A DNA stretch of 64,000 bases from Desulfosporosinus hippei DSM 8344 (GCF_900100785.1 NZ_FNCP01000023.1:20035-84034); one strand, 5' to 3'; positions 53,862-62,511 are shown, counted from the stretch's first letter. Numbers and translations are program-made. The notes: a model not told the origin generated them from the sequence alone.

Positions 53862-55304
53862 ATGAAAACAGCAACTGAATACCTTGAGAGTATGAAGGCT
53901 TATAACCCAAGGATCTTTCTTGGCGGTAAGCAGGTCAACCTTCATGAAAATTCCACTGCCTTGACCGTTCTTCGTGCTAACGCCAGGGTTTACGAACTGG
54001 CTGAAGATCCGAAATACGCAGACATTATGACTGTCATTTCAGCATATTCAGGTGAAAAGGTAAGCCGAAATTTGCACATCTCCTCCAGCACCGCCGATTT
54101 AGAAAAAAGGTCAGAAATGGCCACCCTAACCAGCCAAATGCTAGGAACTTGTAATTATCGCTGCGTGGGGGCGGATGTATTGAACGCTTTAGCCGGTATC
54201 ACTTGGGAAATGGACAAGGAGTTAGGCACAAATTATCACAGCCGCCTGCTCAATCATCTTAAATACCTCCAGGAAAACGACCTGGCAGTGAGCGGAGGGG
54301 TTACCGACGCTAAAGGCGACCGAACTAAACGGCCTGTGGAACAGGAGGATCCCGACGTCTACGTTCACGTCGTGGAAAAAAGAGAAGACGGCATCGTGGT
54401 ACGGGGAGCAAAGGTTAGCCAGAGTGGAGCTATCGGCTCTCACGAGACCTTAGTAATCCCCACTATGGGCATGCGGCAAGGAGAAGAGGACTTTGCCGTT
54501 GCCTTTGCCGTACCCAACGGAACCGAAGGATTAACCTACATTTGTCAGTACACTCCCTTCACCGCTGAAAGAGAACTTTCCCCTGACGTGAAATATCTGG
54601 GCAATCCCCTTTACGGGCAAAGGGAGACTTGCATCATGGTCTTCGACAACGTATTTATACCTTGGGAACATGTTTTCATGTGCGGTGAAACAAAGTATTC
54701 CGGACGATTAGTCGCTCGGTTTGCCAAGACACATCGCATGAACTGCGGCGGTGCCTGTAAAGTAGGTTTTGCGGACCTGATCATCGGTGCCACCCAACTT
54801 GCCGCAGAGTACTCCGGGGTTCAAAAGGCACCTCATATTGTGGAAAAGATGACCGACATGATTCGAATCAATGAAACCGCTCGGGCCTGTACTATCGCCG
54901 CAGCGCTGAAAGGACATGAGGAACCCGCCGGCTCCGGCTTTTTTCAGCCGGATGACATCTTTGGCAACGCAGCCAAACTTACCATTGCCGACGGTTTTTG
55001 GGATATCTTGAAATGGGCCGGAGACATTGGCGGCGGGATGGCAGTAACCATGCCTTCAGAGCTGGAATTGGAAAATCCGGAAACAGCCCATTATGTCCGC
55101 AAGTTCATGAAAGCCTCAGCGCCGGCCGAACAACGCCTCCGAATCTCCAAGTTTATTCAAAACTGGTGTGCCGGCCTGCATGGTGCAGGTACTTGGCATG
55201 GCGCCGGTTCCCCCATGGCGCAAAAAATGGCTTTATATGCCCTTACTAACTTCGAAGAGAAAAAGAACCTTGCCAGAAGTCTAGCAGGTTTAAGAGAAGA
55301 ATAA
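53862..55304 (+). CDS. 4-hydroxybutyryl-CoA dehydratase-like [4Fe-4S] flavoprotein (AbfD/HpaB superfamily)
   Basis: 480 residues. The superfamily includes HpaB flavin monooxygenases and the oxygen-sensitive dehydratase AbfD. The AbfD cluster ligands appear conserved: CNYRC (Cys-x3-Cys, near residue 100) and His...Cys in HRMNCGGACKVG near residue 290. The region has one residue more between His and Cys than the form I remember. Conservation of these ligands favours the dehydratase/vinylacetyl-CoA isomerase group used in anaerobic 4-aminobutyrate or 4-hydroxybutyrate breakdown. AAGGAGG lies 7 bases before the ATG. No CoA-transferase neighbour is present. Confidence 0.86.
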   Translation: MKTATEYLESMKAYNPRIFLGGKQVNLHENSTALTVLRANARVYELAEDPKYADIMTVISAYSGEKVSRNLHISSSTADLEKRSEMATLTSQMLGTCNYRCVGADVLNALAGITWEMDKELGTNYHSRLLNHLKYLQENDLAVSGGVTDAKGDRTKRPVEQEDPDVYVHVVEKREDGIVVRGAKVSQSGAIGSHETLVIPTMGMRQGEEDFAVAFAVPNGTEGLTYICQYTPFTAERELSPDVKYLGNPLYGQRETCIMVFDNVFIPWEHVFMCGETKYSGRLVARFAKTHRMNCGGACKVGFADLIIGATQLAAEYSGVQKAPHIVEKMTDMIRINETARACTIAAALKGHEEPAGSGFFQPDDIFGNAAKLTIADGFWDILKWAGDIGGGMAVTMPSELELENPETAHYVRKFMKASAPAEQRLRISKFIQNWCAGLHGAGTWHGAGSPMAQKMALYALTNFEEKKNLARSLAGLREE

Positions 55305-55380
55305 AGGCAAAAGAGCTCGATGTGGGGCAACACCGTCTTAAATACAGGCTCAACTCCGCGGAAAATCAGGGATAAAAACA

Positions 55381-55418
55381 AAACCCACTAGCTAACACCA
55401 TAGTATCTAGTGGGTTTT
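55381..55418 (+). terminator. Terminator of the dehydratase gene
   Basis: AAACCCACTAG pairs perfectly with CTAGTGGGTTT (11 bp) around a 15-base loop, ending TTTT. It lies about 75 bases after the stop. Confidence 0.85.
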
Positions 55419-55563
55419 CATTGCTATATGGCCTGACTGAGAAGGCGAGTTATCTTCAAATGGCGGAAATCACAATGGGTTTTCCCCTTTAGATCAGGCA
55501 GGTTACGCCCTGCCCCCATCACCATAGCCTCAGATTTCAACACCCCATATGGAATATCCTTAT

Positions 55564-56319
55564 TTAATTATTAGCCGTGATAATTTCTTTTAATGTAATA
55601 TTTCCATTCAGATAACGCGCATTTGGATTGCTTTCTTTTTTTAATCGGATTGCCTTTTGCGGACAAAGGTTTATACACGCAAGACAAAATTCGCAGTCCC
55701 CCCCATATGCTGGTTTAAGCTCATGAAGTTTTATATTGTTACGCGGGCAAACCTTGACACACGTTCCACATTGATTGCAGTTATTCCCGACAGTAAAATC
55801 TTTATCGGAATTAAAGTTTGGGTGTCTTTTGTATAAATACTGAATGGCTTTGGTCAACATTGAATCTGTGAATGACTCATTCCTGATAAATCGTTTCTTT
55901 TGCTTAACATCATTTAACAAACGGCTCAGATTTTCTTCAGTATATTTCTCTTTCATCTTTTGCTTCTCAATATTAAAAAATGGTAAATAGTTATCAATCA
56001 TGAGCAAACCGTCAGCATATTGAACATGAATATTTTTTTCCTCAGCATACCGTACAAACGAATTAACACCGCCGGCAAGCTTATTTCCATAGGTCATGAT
56101 GACAAAAATATAAGGGCTCTTAAGGGTGATCTTCTCAATAAATTCCCGGACAATCTTTGGAGTTGCAAAGCCGTAGCAGGGAAATACAAGGCCTATCGTT
56201 TCGTCTTCAAAATGAAATTGATCACCTTTTAAAACCTTTGGTATGGAATACATTTCTCCTCCGAACCTTTTGGCAACATCTAAACTGTTGCCAGTAGCCG
56301 TAAAATAAAACACTTTCAT
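55564..56319 (-). CDS. EFR1-family flavodoxin/ferredoxin protein
   Basis: 251 residues. A flavodoxin-like N-terminal half (FYFTATGNSLDVAKRF, FPCYGFATPKIVREF) is followed by two [4Fe-4S] ferredoxin motifs (CNQCGTCVKVCP near residue 183 and CEFCLACINLCP near 212). Such proteins carry low-potential electrons. The gene follows an ArsR regulator with a 120-bp gap that holds an operator-like repeat, so it is probably controlled by that regulator. Confidence 0.9.
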   Translation of the reverse strand: MKVFYFTATGNSLDVAKRFGGEMYSIPKVLKGDQFHFEDETIGLVFPCYGFATPKIVREFIEKITLKSPYIFVIMTYGNKLAGGVNSFVRYAEEKNIHVQYADGLLMIDNYLPFFNIEKQKMKEKYTEENLSRLLNDVKQKKRFIRNESFTDSMLTKAIQYLYKRHPNFNSDKDFTVGNNCNQCGTCVKVCPRNNIKLHELKPAYGGDCEFCLACINLCPQKAIRLKKESNPNARYLNGNITLKEIITANN

Positions 56320-56391
56320 AATATACCTCCATCAGTTTTATCTTTCGTTTGTTCAATGGAATTCAAACGCTTCAATGCCTAAAACACTTTT

Positions 56392-56414
56392 ATAGTTTTA
56401 TAACTATCGAATCG
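56392..56414 (-). promoter_or_regulatory. Operator-like repeat before the EFR1 gene
   Basis: ATAGTT-TTAT-AACTAT (56392-56407) continues into ATAACTATCGAA, the same 12-base core as in the palindrome upstream of the ArsR gene at 56766-56783. Probable ArsR binding site. Confidence 0.55.
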
Positions 56415-56440
56415 TCATGCACTCTTGAAGCCAGGCTGAA

Positions 56441-56737
56441 TTATTGCTGCTGTAATGACAACAACTTAGTAACTTCCTCAATCAACTCTTCATTGACTTT
56501 ACAGATCAAAAATTTTCCTTTTTTCTCCGTTCTAACTAAATCAGCATTTACTAATTCTTTGATATGATGTGAAATAGTCGGAGCCCCGATATTCAACGAG
56601 CTGATGATATCCGTAACAAAGCATTCCGAATCGGCCGGAAAACTAGACTCGTGCATCTTGGCGATTTGAAAATACAATTCCAGCCTATTGGGATTGGATA
56701 GTGCCTTAAATATCTTTGCCGCTTTTTTCGTGTCCAT
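56441..56737 (-). CDS. ArsR-family winged-helix regulator
   Basis: 98 residues. The helix-turn-helix reads VTDIISSLNIGAPTISHHIKEL and the wing VRTEKKGKFLICKV. No CxC metal-binding pair is present in the recognition helix, so the signal is probably not arsenite; a Cys at ECFVTDI could sense redox or metal (inference). A TATGGAG site precedes the ATG. A palindrome lies in its own promoter, consistent with autoregulation. Confidence 0.88.
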   Translation of the reverse strand: MDTKKAAKIFKALSNPNRLELYFQIAKMHESSFPADSECFVTDIISSLNIGAPTISHHIKELVNADLVRTEKKGKFLICKVNEELIEEVTKLLSLQQQ

Positions 56738-56765
56738 ATTCCAACTCCATACTCATACTATAACG

Positions 56766-56783
56766 ATTCGATAACTATCGAAT
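56766..56783 (-). promoter_or_regulatory. Palindromic operator of the ArsR gene
   Basis: ATTCGATAACTATCGAAT has perfect 8-base arms around AC, 30 bases upstream of the ArsR start. The core ATAACTATCGAA recurs before the EFR1 gene. Confidence 0.7.
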
Positions 56784-56928
56784 TAATTGTAGCTTTTCTA
56801 AATGGTCCTGTCAATAACTCTATTTACTTCTGAACACATAGAAGCTTCTGTTACCTTCCTCTATCATGGTTATATTTTTGCTTTTGGAAACAATTCAGGC
56901 CAGACCTCGAATGATCTGACCTTCCTAC

Positions 56929-57519
56929 TTATTTATTAAATGAATAATATCTTTCATCAGGTTCCTGCCATTTATAATTTACATATTCAACAGTTACACA
57001 TCCAGTACCCTTGTCTTTTATCTGGAAATTCGCAATAACCATGGGTACATTATCTCCTTTCATTTGGCTCTCATTCTGTGGAACAAATAGAGCAGATTTA
57101 GTTGAATAATATATGTCATCTACATTCTCATAATTCTTATTAATATAAGTTTTTAGTTTATCTTCAAGACTTTTATGCCCCTCGACTCCTCCAAAAACAT
57201 ATATTTCTTCATAAGTTTGGTAGCCAGTTATGATACCATTATAGGCAAAATTAAATAATACCCAAGATAAAGTAAAGAAAACTACAATTCTGCCTTTATG
57301 TATGGCCTTCTTTTTCTTTAAGTGAAAGTAAATATTCCCTACCGGTACTATTATTCCCCAGATAATTATTAATGGGAATAAAAAAATACTCACAAGCAAA
57401 ATTCCACATGCTGCCTCAGCAATTCTTGTTACTCCCCCAAGTAAAAGGATTATTAGATAAACCCAAACAAAGATTGATGACCCTATGAATAATTTAAATT
57501 CCCTTAAAAGCATATTCAT
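56929..57519 (-). CDS. Uncharacterised membrane protein
   Basis: 196 residues with three hydrophobic segments (IFVWVYLIILLLGGV, CGILLVSIFLFPLIIIWGIIV, IVVFFTLSWVLFNFAYNGI). A soluble C-terminal half (VFGGVEGHKSLEDKLKTYIN ... TVEYVNYKWQEPDERYYSF, in pieces) follows. An AGAGGTAA site precedes the ATG. No family recognised. The gene is alone. Confidence 0.7.
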   Translation of the reverse strand: MNMLLREFKLFIGSSIFVWVYLIILLLGGVTRIAEAACGILLVSIFLFPLIIIWGIIVPVGNIYFHLKKKKAIHKGRIVVFFTLSWVLFNFAYNGIITGYQTYEEIYVFGGVEGHKSLEDKLKTYINKNYENVDDIYYSTKSALFVPQNESQMKGDNVPMVIANFQIKDKGTGCVTVEYVNYKWQEPDERYYSFNK

Positions 57520-57638
57520 TTAATTTACCTCTTACCTGATTAATATATCAACTTCCATTCCACATCTTACCTCCTATTTCCTTCTTATATATTATTTTTA
57601 ATACCCGAGGGGGGGGGCATAATCCTCACCCCATTGAG

Positions 57639-57686
57639 TTAACTATCTGTTCTCGGCGATCCTCCCCCTCTTCTATTCTAGAAACC
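57639..57686 (-). pseudogene. Short copied fragment of the MarR gene
   Basis: About 48 bases match 59333-59382 inside the MarR gene (wing region), with a 33-base stretch that is identical. A one-base deletion and flanking unrelated sequence make it non-coding. It lies between the membrane protein and the thioesterase genes. A run of ten G at about 57609-57618 lies nearby. Confidence 0.7.
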
Positions 57687-57726
57687 TCAGGTTCGATGGT
57701 TACCTGCAACCATTCCACTAAACAAG

Positions 57727-58152
57727 CTATCTCCCCTCGGCAGACTCTCCACGTAAAGTCATGCAGGTACTTGTAACAAAGGCGACCAGACCATTTTCAC
57801 TGTCAGTTACCTCACACTGTAACAGACCGATTGTCTTTCCCATCTTAATAACCTTGGCTTCGGCTCTTATTAACCCCTTCCATACTGGCTTCATAAAATT
57901 TATTTTCAACTCTAATGTTGTAAATGATTCATCTTCCCCGAGCGTGGAATAATAAGCCGCACCCATAGCAGCATCAGCAACATCGCAAATTACTCCTCCG
58001 TGAAGAGTACCCATGGGATTAGTGTGCTTCGTTCCGGCTTCAAGCTCCATCACTGCCTGACCCACACCAACTTCTACAATATTAAACCCTATCAGGCGGG
58101 CAATTGGGGGAATGGGCATGTCCCCGAATTTTCTCCTAATTTTTTCTGTCAT
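57727..58152 (-). CDS. PaaI-family thioesterase (hotdog fold)
   Basis: 141 residues. The hotdog motif NPMGTLHGGVICDVADAAMG contains the usual HGG and the acidic residue of this family, followed by TTLELKINFMKPV. It hydrolyses acyl- or aryl-CoA thioesters. ATG 58152 has AAAGGAG 9 bases upstream; the longer reading from 58188 has none. It belongs with the QueG-like reductase and MarR genes that lie upstream on the same strand. Confidence 0.88.
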   Translation of the reverse strand: MTEKIRRKFGDMPIPPIARLIGFNIVEVGVGQAVMELEAGTKHTNPMGTLHGGVICDVADAAMGAAYYSTLGEDESFTTLELKINFMKPVWKGLIRAEAKVIKMGKTIGLLQCEVTDSENGLVAFVTSTCMTLRGESAEGR

Positions 58153-58298
58153 TGTTCGGCTCTCCTTTTGTGTTTTTTTAATTAGCACCTTGGTCCTCCA
58201 ACTCCCATTTTCAGCCCACTATTGTGCATGAGTATTATTCGGACGGTTGAACACTCAATTTAATTGACGATTTCGCGTCTCCTTTACGATATTCATCA

Positions 58299-59057
58299 TT
58301 ACTGGCCGACAGGACATGACTTCATACAATTAAAGCATTGATACTGATTACCTAAATGATGCGATTCACGTATTCTTTGATACTCTTCACTCATAAGCAT
58401 TTTCTTTTTCTCTTCAGTCGAAGCTCCAAAAAGCTGGTTCCAGAACATTATCTCAGTCCTCACTCCGTATGGAAGTGAATGCGGCATACATTTCATCAAG
58501 TCGGTTTTTCCCTCTATATCCAAAGCTTTTCCTGGGCAATTTTCAACACAAAGATTACAATGAATACAGAAATCCTCGTTAGATCTTGGCGAAGGATGCA
58601 AATCAAGGTTGGTAATGATACTAACAAAATTAACTCGGGTACCGAACTGAGGGTGAATTACTAGGTTGTGGCGACCAAAAGACCCCAGCCCAGCAGCAAC
58701 AGCTGCATGACGATGAGAAAAGTCGGCAATAGCCCTTCTGTCATTATGGATCTCAAACGGGGCTGTCCATGGAATATTAGCTACTTTTGCCCTGAATTTG
58801 TTCTCCAGAAACCTAGCAACTCGATAGCTTGCGTTCCTTGCGAACTGCTCCAAATCTAAATAGCCATTAAGGGCAATACTTAAACTTGGACTTTCGCAAC
58901 TTGATAAGACTTTAAATGCTAAAACTATTATAGATTTTGCATCAGGTAGAAACTTCGTGATCTCATAAGATTTTGGGCTGTTGTAATCAAACGCATTGGC
59001 AAATCCTACATCATCAACACCTATGCTTAAAGTAAACTCGCGAATCTCTTTCTCCAT
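58299..59057 (-). CDS. Epoxyqueuosine reductase-like Fe-S protein
   Basis: 252 residues. The middle region (HAAVAAGLGSFGRHNLVIHPQFGTRV, split here) and the [4Fe-4S] motifs CIHCNLCVENCP and CFNCMKSCP match the QueG/reductive-dehalogenase-like ferredoxin family. It is much shorter than true QueG and lacks the HEAT-repeat tail, so another reductase role with B12 or a flavin is likely. AAAGGAG precedes the ATG. A GTGTATATACAC palindrome lies about 100 bases upstream. Confidence 0.82.
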   Translation of the reverse strand: MEKEIREFTLSIGVDDVGFANAFDYNSPKSYEITKFLPDAKSIIVLAFKVLSSCESPSLSIALNGYLDLEQFARNASYRVARFLENKFRAKVANIPWTAPFEIHNDRRAIADFSHRHAAVAAGLGSFGRHNLVIHPQFGTRVNFVSIITNLDLHPSPRSNEDFCIHCNLCVENCPGKALDIEGKTDLMKCMPHSLPYGVRTEIMFWNQLFGASTEEKKKMLMSEEYQRIRESHHLGNQYQCFNCMKSCPVGQ

Positions 59058-59155
59058 GATTCCATACTCCTTTCACATTAGGAAATTGACCCAATATATT
59101 ATGTTCATTAGCAATTCTTAAGCACTTTTCCTTTATAATAACTTTAACTCATTGT

Positions 59156-59167
59156 GTGTATATACAC
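59156..59167 (-). promoter_or_regulatory. Candidate MarR operator before the QueG-like gene
   Basis: GTGTATATACAC is a perfect 12-bp palindrome between the MarR stop and the QueG-like start. GTATATACAC recurs at 59687-59696 upstream of the MarR start. A shared site before both genes suggests control by this MarR protein. Confidence 0.5.
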
Positions 59168-59186
59168 GTAATTGTGTAAAAAAATT

Positions 59187-59651
59187 TTAGAGTTTGGTTT
59201 CGCGCCCTAAATCCTGCAGGTCGTTCAAAAGTACAGTCAAACGTTCATTGCCCATTTTCTCAGCCAGCTCTAATTGAACTCCCTCCCACATGGGTATAGC
59301 CTCTTGCAGCAATGAAATTCCCTCTTCAGTAAGGTTAAATATCTGTTCTCGGCGATCCTCCCCCTCTTCTATTTCTAGTAACCCTTTGTTTTCTAAAATT
59401 TTAGCATTACGACTTAAGGTGGACCGATCCATTCCAAGGGGACGAGCCAGCTTCCCAATCGGTATACCACGATTCCCGGCAACGGCCATCATTAAAGAAA
59501 ACTGCGTTGCTTTTATTCCTGTTGGCTTTAGCGCTTGGTCATAGACCAGGCTCAAAAGCCTAGAGGCCTTGCGCAAGTTGAAGCAGACACAAGTCTTGCC
59601 CGTTATCCTGGACATTTTTTTTAAGTCTTCCCTTGTAGTTTCATCGTGCAT
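59187..59651 (-). CDS. MarR-family transcription regulator
   Basis: 154 residues. The winged helix reads GIPIGKLARPLGMDRSTLSRNAKIL followed by the wing EEGEDRREQIFNLTEEG (both in part). Several Cys (CVCFN) at the N-terminus could sense redox state. An AGAGGGAC site precedes the ATG. It lies upstream of the QueG-like and thioesterase genes on the same strand. Part of the gene is copied at 57639. Confidence 0.87.
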   Translation of the reverse strand: MHDETTREDLKKMSRITGKTCVCFNLRKASRLLSLVYDQALKPTGIKATQFSLMMAVAGNRGIPIGKLARPLGMDRSTLSRNAKILENKGLLEIEEGEDRREQIFNLTEEGISLLQEAIPMWEGVQLELAEKMGNERLTVLLNDLQDLGRETKL

Positions 59652-59686
59652 TTAAAGTCCCTCTTTAGCATTTTATGTTAATATAA

Positions 59687-59696
59687 GTATATACAC
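59687..59696 (-). promoter_or_regulatory. GTATATACAC element before the MarR gene
   Basis: The ten bases are identical to part of the palindrome at 59156-59167 and lie about 36 bases before the MarR start. Probable autoregulation site. Confidence 0.45.
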
Positions 59697-59852
59697 ATAT
59701 TAGATATAATCAAGATTTATTTGATAATTTCAATACACAGGACAGCTGCACAATGTGCGGGGAAATGTGTTCTATACGCCTTATGAACCGGGTTATGAAT
59801 AAATAGCGTTAAATTGTGTTATATAACTGTTCTGCAAATCATTATCCTGATA

Positions 59853-59881
59853 TTGACATCGGCTAAGATCCTTGATATACT
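59853..59881 (+). promoter_or_regulatory. Promoter of the ilvBN T-box leader
   Basis: TTGACA (59853-59858), a 17-base spacer and TATACT (59876-59881), a near-consensus sigma-A promoter. The transcript would start near 59888. Confidence 0.8.
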
Positions 59882-59910
59882 GACCAAACAAAAGCAAATT
59901 GCAATGCAAT

Positions 59911-60213
59911 GATTAGGAGAAGTACATACTCCCGATATTTAAGAGAGAAGATGGTTGGTGCGAATCTTCATGGAGGAAGTATGGAAGTAGCCTTTGAGCA
60001 GTGAACCGAACGAGAGAAATCTTTAGTAGACTTCAACGGAGTTTCCACCGTTACAAGGAAAGCGGTATCGATCACAGTAGTCGTGCTGATTTTATTCAGG
60101 ACCATACATGTTTTCCGTACTGACAGAGTGCAGAGGTTTTTCCTCTGAATTTAGGTGGTAACACGGAAGTAAATTCGCCCTAAGCTAAAGTAAAATTTAG
60201 CTTAGGGTTTTTT
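59911..60213 (+). ncRNA. T-box leader, valine specifier (GUA)
   Basis: A tRNA-sensing leader. The S-turn AGTA (59921 region) opens stem I. By comparison with known T-box stems, the specifier is GTA at 59987-59989, set 4 bases before TTGAGC, i.e. valine. The T-box sequence AGGTGGTAACACGG (60153-60166) holds TGGT, which pairs with the ACCA end of uncharged tRNA-Val. A terminator follows: CCCTAAGCTAAA (60178-60189) / TTTAGCTTAGGG (60196-60207) and TTTTTT. Uncharged tRNA-Val would allow ilvBN transcription. Confidence 0.9.
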
Positions 60214-60247
60214 ATTTCCTTTAAAATTTTAAGGAGGAGACAAGACT

Positions 60248-61975
60248 ATGGAACAAATCAGAGGCACCAGTTTATTGGTAAAAGCGTTACAGGAAGAAGG
60301 AGTAGATACAATCTTTGGCTATCCGGGCGGGCTGGTAACGGATATTTTCGACGAACTCTATCACCATGATGACATTAAAGTTGTCTTGCCGCGCCATGAG
60401 CAGGCCCTGGTTCATGAGGCAGACGGTTATGCACGTTCGACAGGTAAAGTGGGAGTCTGCCTGGTTACCGGCGGTCCGGGCGCAGCAAACATGGTCACCG
60501 GAATTGCAACGGCTTACTATGACAGTGTGCCGCTGGTTTGCTTGTCAGGGCAGGTTGCCTCCAGTCTGATTGGCGACGATGCCTTTCAGGAGGCCGACAT
60601 CGTCGGGATCACCAGAAATATTTGTAAACATGGAGTTATTGTTAACGATCGCAAGAATCTAGGCAGAATACTCAAAGAAGCTTTCTATATTGCCAGAACC
60701 GGGAAACCCGGTCCGGTCTTAGTTGATTTGCCTAAGAACGTTATGGTGGAGTTAGGCAGTGATGAATATCCGGACAAGGTGAATATCCGGGGGTACAAGC
60801 CAAGTACAAAAGTCCACATCGGACAGCTTAAAAAGGCGGTAGATTTATTAAATACTTCCCAAAAACCGATTTTCCTGATTGGCGGAGGCGTCAATATCGC
60901 CGGGGCCCAGGCTGAACTAACCAAGCTGGTGGAACTGACCAAGATTCCTGTGGTGACCACCATGATGGGCAAAGGCAGTATTGACACAAAACATCCCTAC
61001 TATCTCGGCAACGTAGGCATGCATGGCAATTATGCCGCCAATATGGCCGTTACGGAATGTGATCTGCTCTTTTCCATCGGAACAAGATTTAGTGATCGGG
61101 TTACAAGTAAAATCAGTGAATTTGCCCGCAATGCTAAAATCGTGCATATCGATATTGATTCAGCCGCCATCTCCAAGAATATTAAGGTGGATATACCCAT
61201 TGTCGCCGACGCCAAAGAAGCCATTACAGCTATGCTTAACTATGTAAACGAGCATGAGACAACGGAATGGCTGCAGCAGCTTTTAAGCTGGCAAGCGGCC
61301 CACCCCCTTACTATGCAGAGTAACAACGGGCTGACAGCCAAAAAAGTCATTGACCATATCAATGAAACCTGCCAAGACGCCATCGTCGTGACGGACGTGG
61401 GACAACACCAAATGTGGACCATTCAGTTTTTAGAGTTAAACAGCAATATGCAGCTCTTAACTTCAGGGGGTATGGGAACAATGGGCTATGGTTTCCCTGC
61501 TGCCCTAGGTGCCAAACTGGGTAATGAGGATAAAACGGTGATTTGTATTTCCGGTGACGGGGGAATGCAGATGAACATTCAAGAGCTGGCTACTGCTGTG
61601 GCGGAGGAGCTTCCTGTGATTATCTGCCTGTTTAACAACAGTTCTTTAGGCATGGTAAGACAGGTGCAAACCCTCTTTTTCGAGAAGAATTATTCAAGTA
61701 TCTGTACCAGACGCAGGAAATCATGCCCCAGAAAATGCAGCGGTACAAGTGAACAATGTCCTCCCTATTCACCGGATTTTGTGGCCTTGGCTAAAGCTTA
61801 CGGAGCGGAAGGTATCCGGGTGACCACAGAAGGGGAAATTGCGTCTGCCTTCCAACAGGCCTTAGAAAACACCCATGCTCCTACGATCATCGAATTTATC
61901 ATTGACAAGGACGATCTGGTTCTGCCCATGGTCCAAGGCGGCAAACCATTGTATGAGATGATTTTAGAACATTAA
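60248..61975 (+). CDS. ilvB: Acetolactate synthase large subunit
   Basis: 575 residues, a thiamine-diphosphate enzyme for valine, leucine and isoleucine synthesis. The catalytic Glu is in PRHEQALVHEADGYAR, the FAD region is VTDVGQHQMW, and the ThDP motif GDGGMQMN ends in FNNSSLGMV. Near residue 495 it has a Cys-rich insertion (ICTRRRKSCPRKCSGTSEQC) that most acetolactate synthases lack. AAGGAGG precedes the ATG. It is co-transcribed with ilvN under the valine T-box. Confidence 0.95.
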   Translation: MEQIRGTSLLVKALQEEGVDTIFGYPGGLVTDIFDELYHHDDIKVVLPRHEQALVHEADGYARSTGKVGVCLVTGGPGAANMVTGIATAYYDSVPLVCLSGQVASSLIGDDAFQEADIVGITRNICKHGVIVNDRKNLGRILKEAFYIARTGKPGPVLVDLPKNVMVELGSDEYPDKVNIRGYKPSTKVHIGQLKKAVDLLNTSQKPIFLIGGGVNIAGAQAELTKLVELTKIPVVTTMMGKGSIDTKHPYYLGNVGMHGNYAANMAVTECDLLFSIGTRFSDRVTSKISEFARNAKIVHIDIDSAAISKNIKVDIPIVADAKEAITAMLNYVNEHETTEWLQQLLSWQAAHPLTMQSNNGLTAKKVIDHINETCQDAIVVTDVGQHQMWTIQFLELNSNMQLLTSGGMGTMGYGFPAALGAKLGNEDKTVICISGDGGMQMNIQELATAVAEELPVIICLFNNSSLGMVRQVQTLFFEKNYSSICTRRRKSCPRKCSGTSEQCPPYSPDFVALAKAYGAEGIRVTTEGEIASAFQQALENTHAPTIIEFIIDKDDLVLPMVQGGKPLYEMILEH

Positions 61976-62003
61976 GTATTAGAATACTAAGGAGGAAAAA
62001 AAC

Positions 62004-62501
62004 ATGGAAAAGCGCTGGCTTTCACTTTTTGTGGAAAATGATATCGGAGTATTGGCCAAGATTTCAGGCCTGTTTTCCGGCAAAGCCTATAATTTAGAAA
62101 GTCTCACAGTGGGCATGACCGAGGATGAAACTGTTTCCAGAATGACCATAAGATTAATCAGTGACGATGAGACCTTTGAACAGATTAAAAAGCAATTAAA
62201 TCGCTGTGTAGAAGTCATCAAGGTTGTCGATTTTACCAATACTCCCATTCATATGAAGGAATTGCTCTTTGTTAAAGTCAGAAAATGTTCTAAAGGGGAT
62301 CTGGATGAATTGTTCAGAATTGCCGAGGTCTTTGGGGTTTCAATCACAGATTATGATAAAGAAAGTGTCTTGATGGAATGCGTGCAAACAGAAAGCAAGA
62401 ACAACGCTCTGATTTCACTCTTGAGCAGTGATTTCCAAAGCATTGAAGTGGTTAGAGGCGGGAGTGTGGCCATAGAATCTATCAGTATCACTGAGCGGTG
62501 A
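62004..62501 (+). CDS. ilvN: Acetolactate synthase small (regulatory) subunit
   Basis: 165 residues. The N-terminal ACT domain reads LSLFVENDIGVLAKISGLFS and YNLESLTVGMTED, followed by the typical C-terminal half. It activates the large subunit and confers valine feedback. AAGGAGG lies 8 bases before the ATG, and the gene follows ilvB by 28 bases. Confidence 0.94.
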   Translation: MEKRWLSLFVENDIGVLAKISGLFSGKAYNLESLTVGMTEDETVSRMTIRLISDDETFEQIKKQLNRCVEVIKVVDFTNTPIHMKELLFVKVRKCSKGDLDELFRIAEVFGVSITDYDKESVLMECVQTESKNNALISLLSSDFQSIEVVRGGSVAIESISITER

Positions 62502-62511
62502 TTACAGGGTC

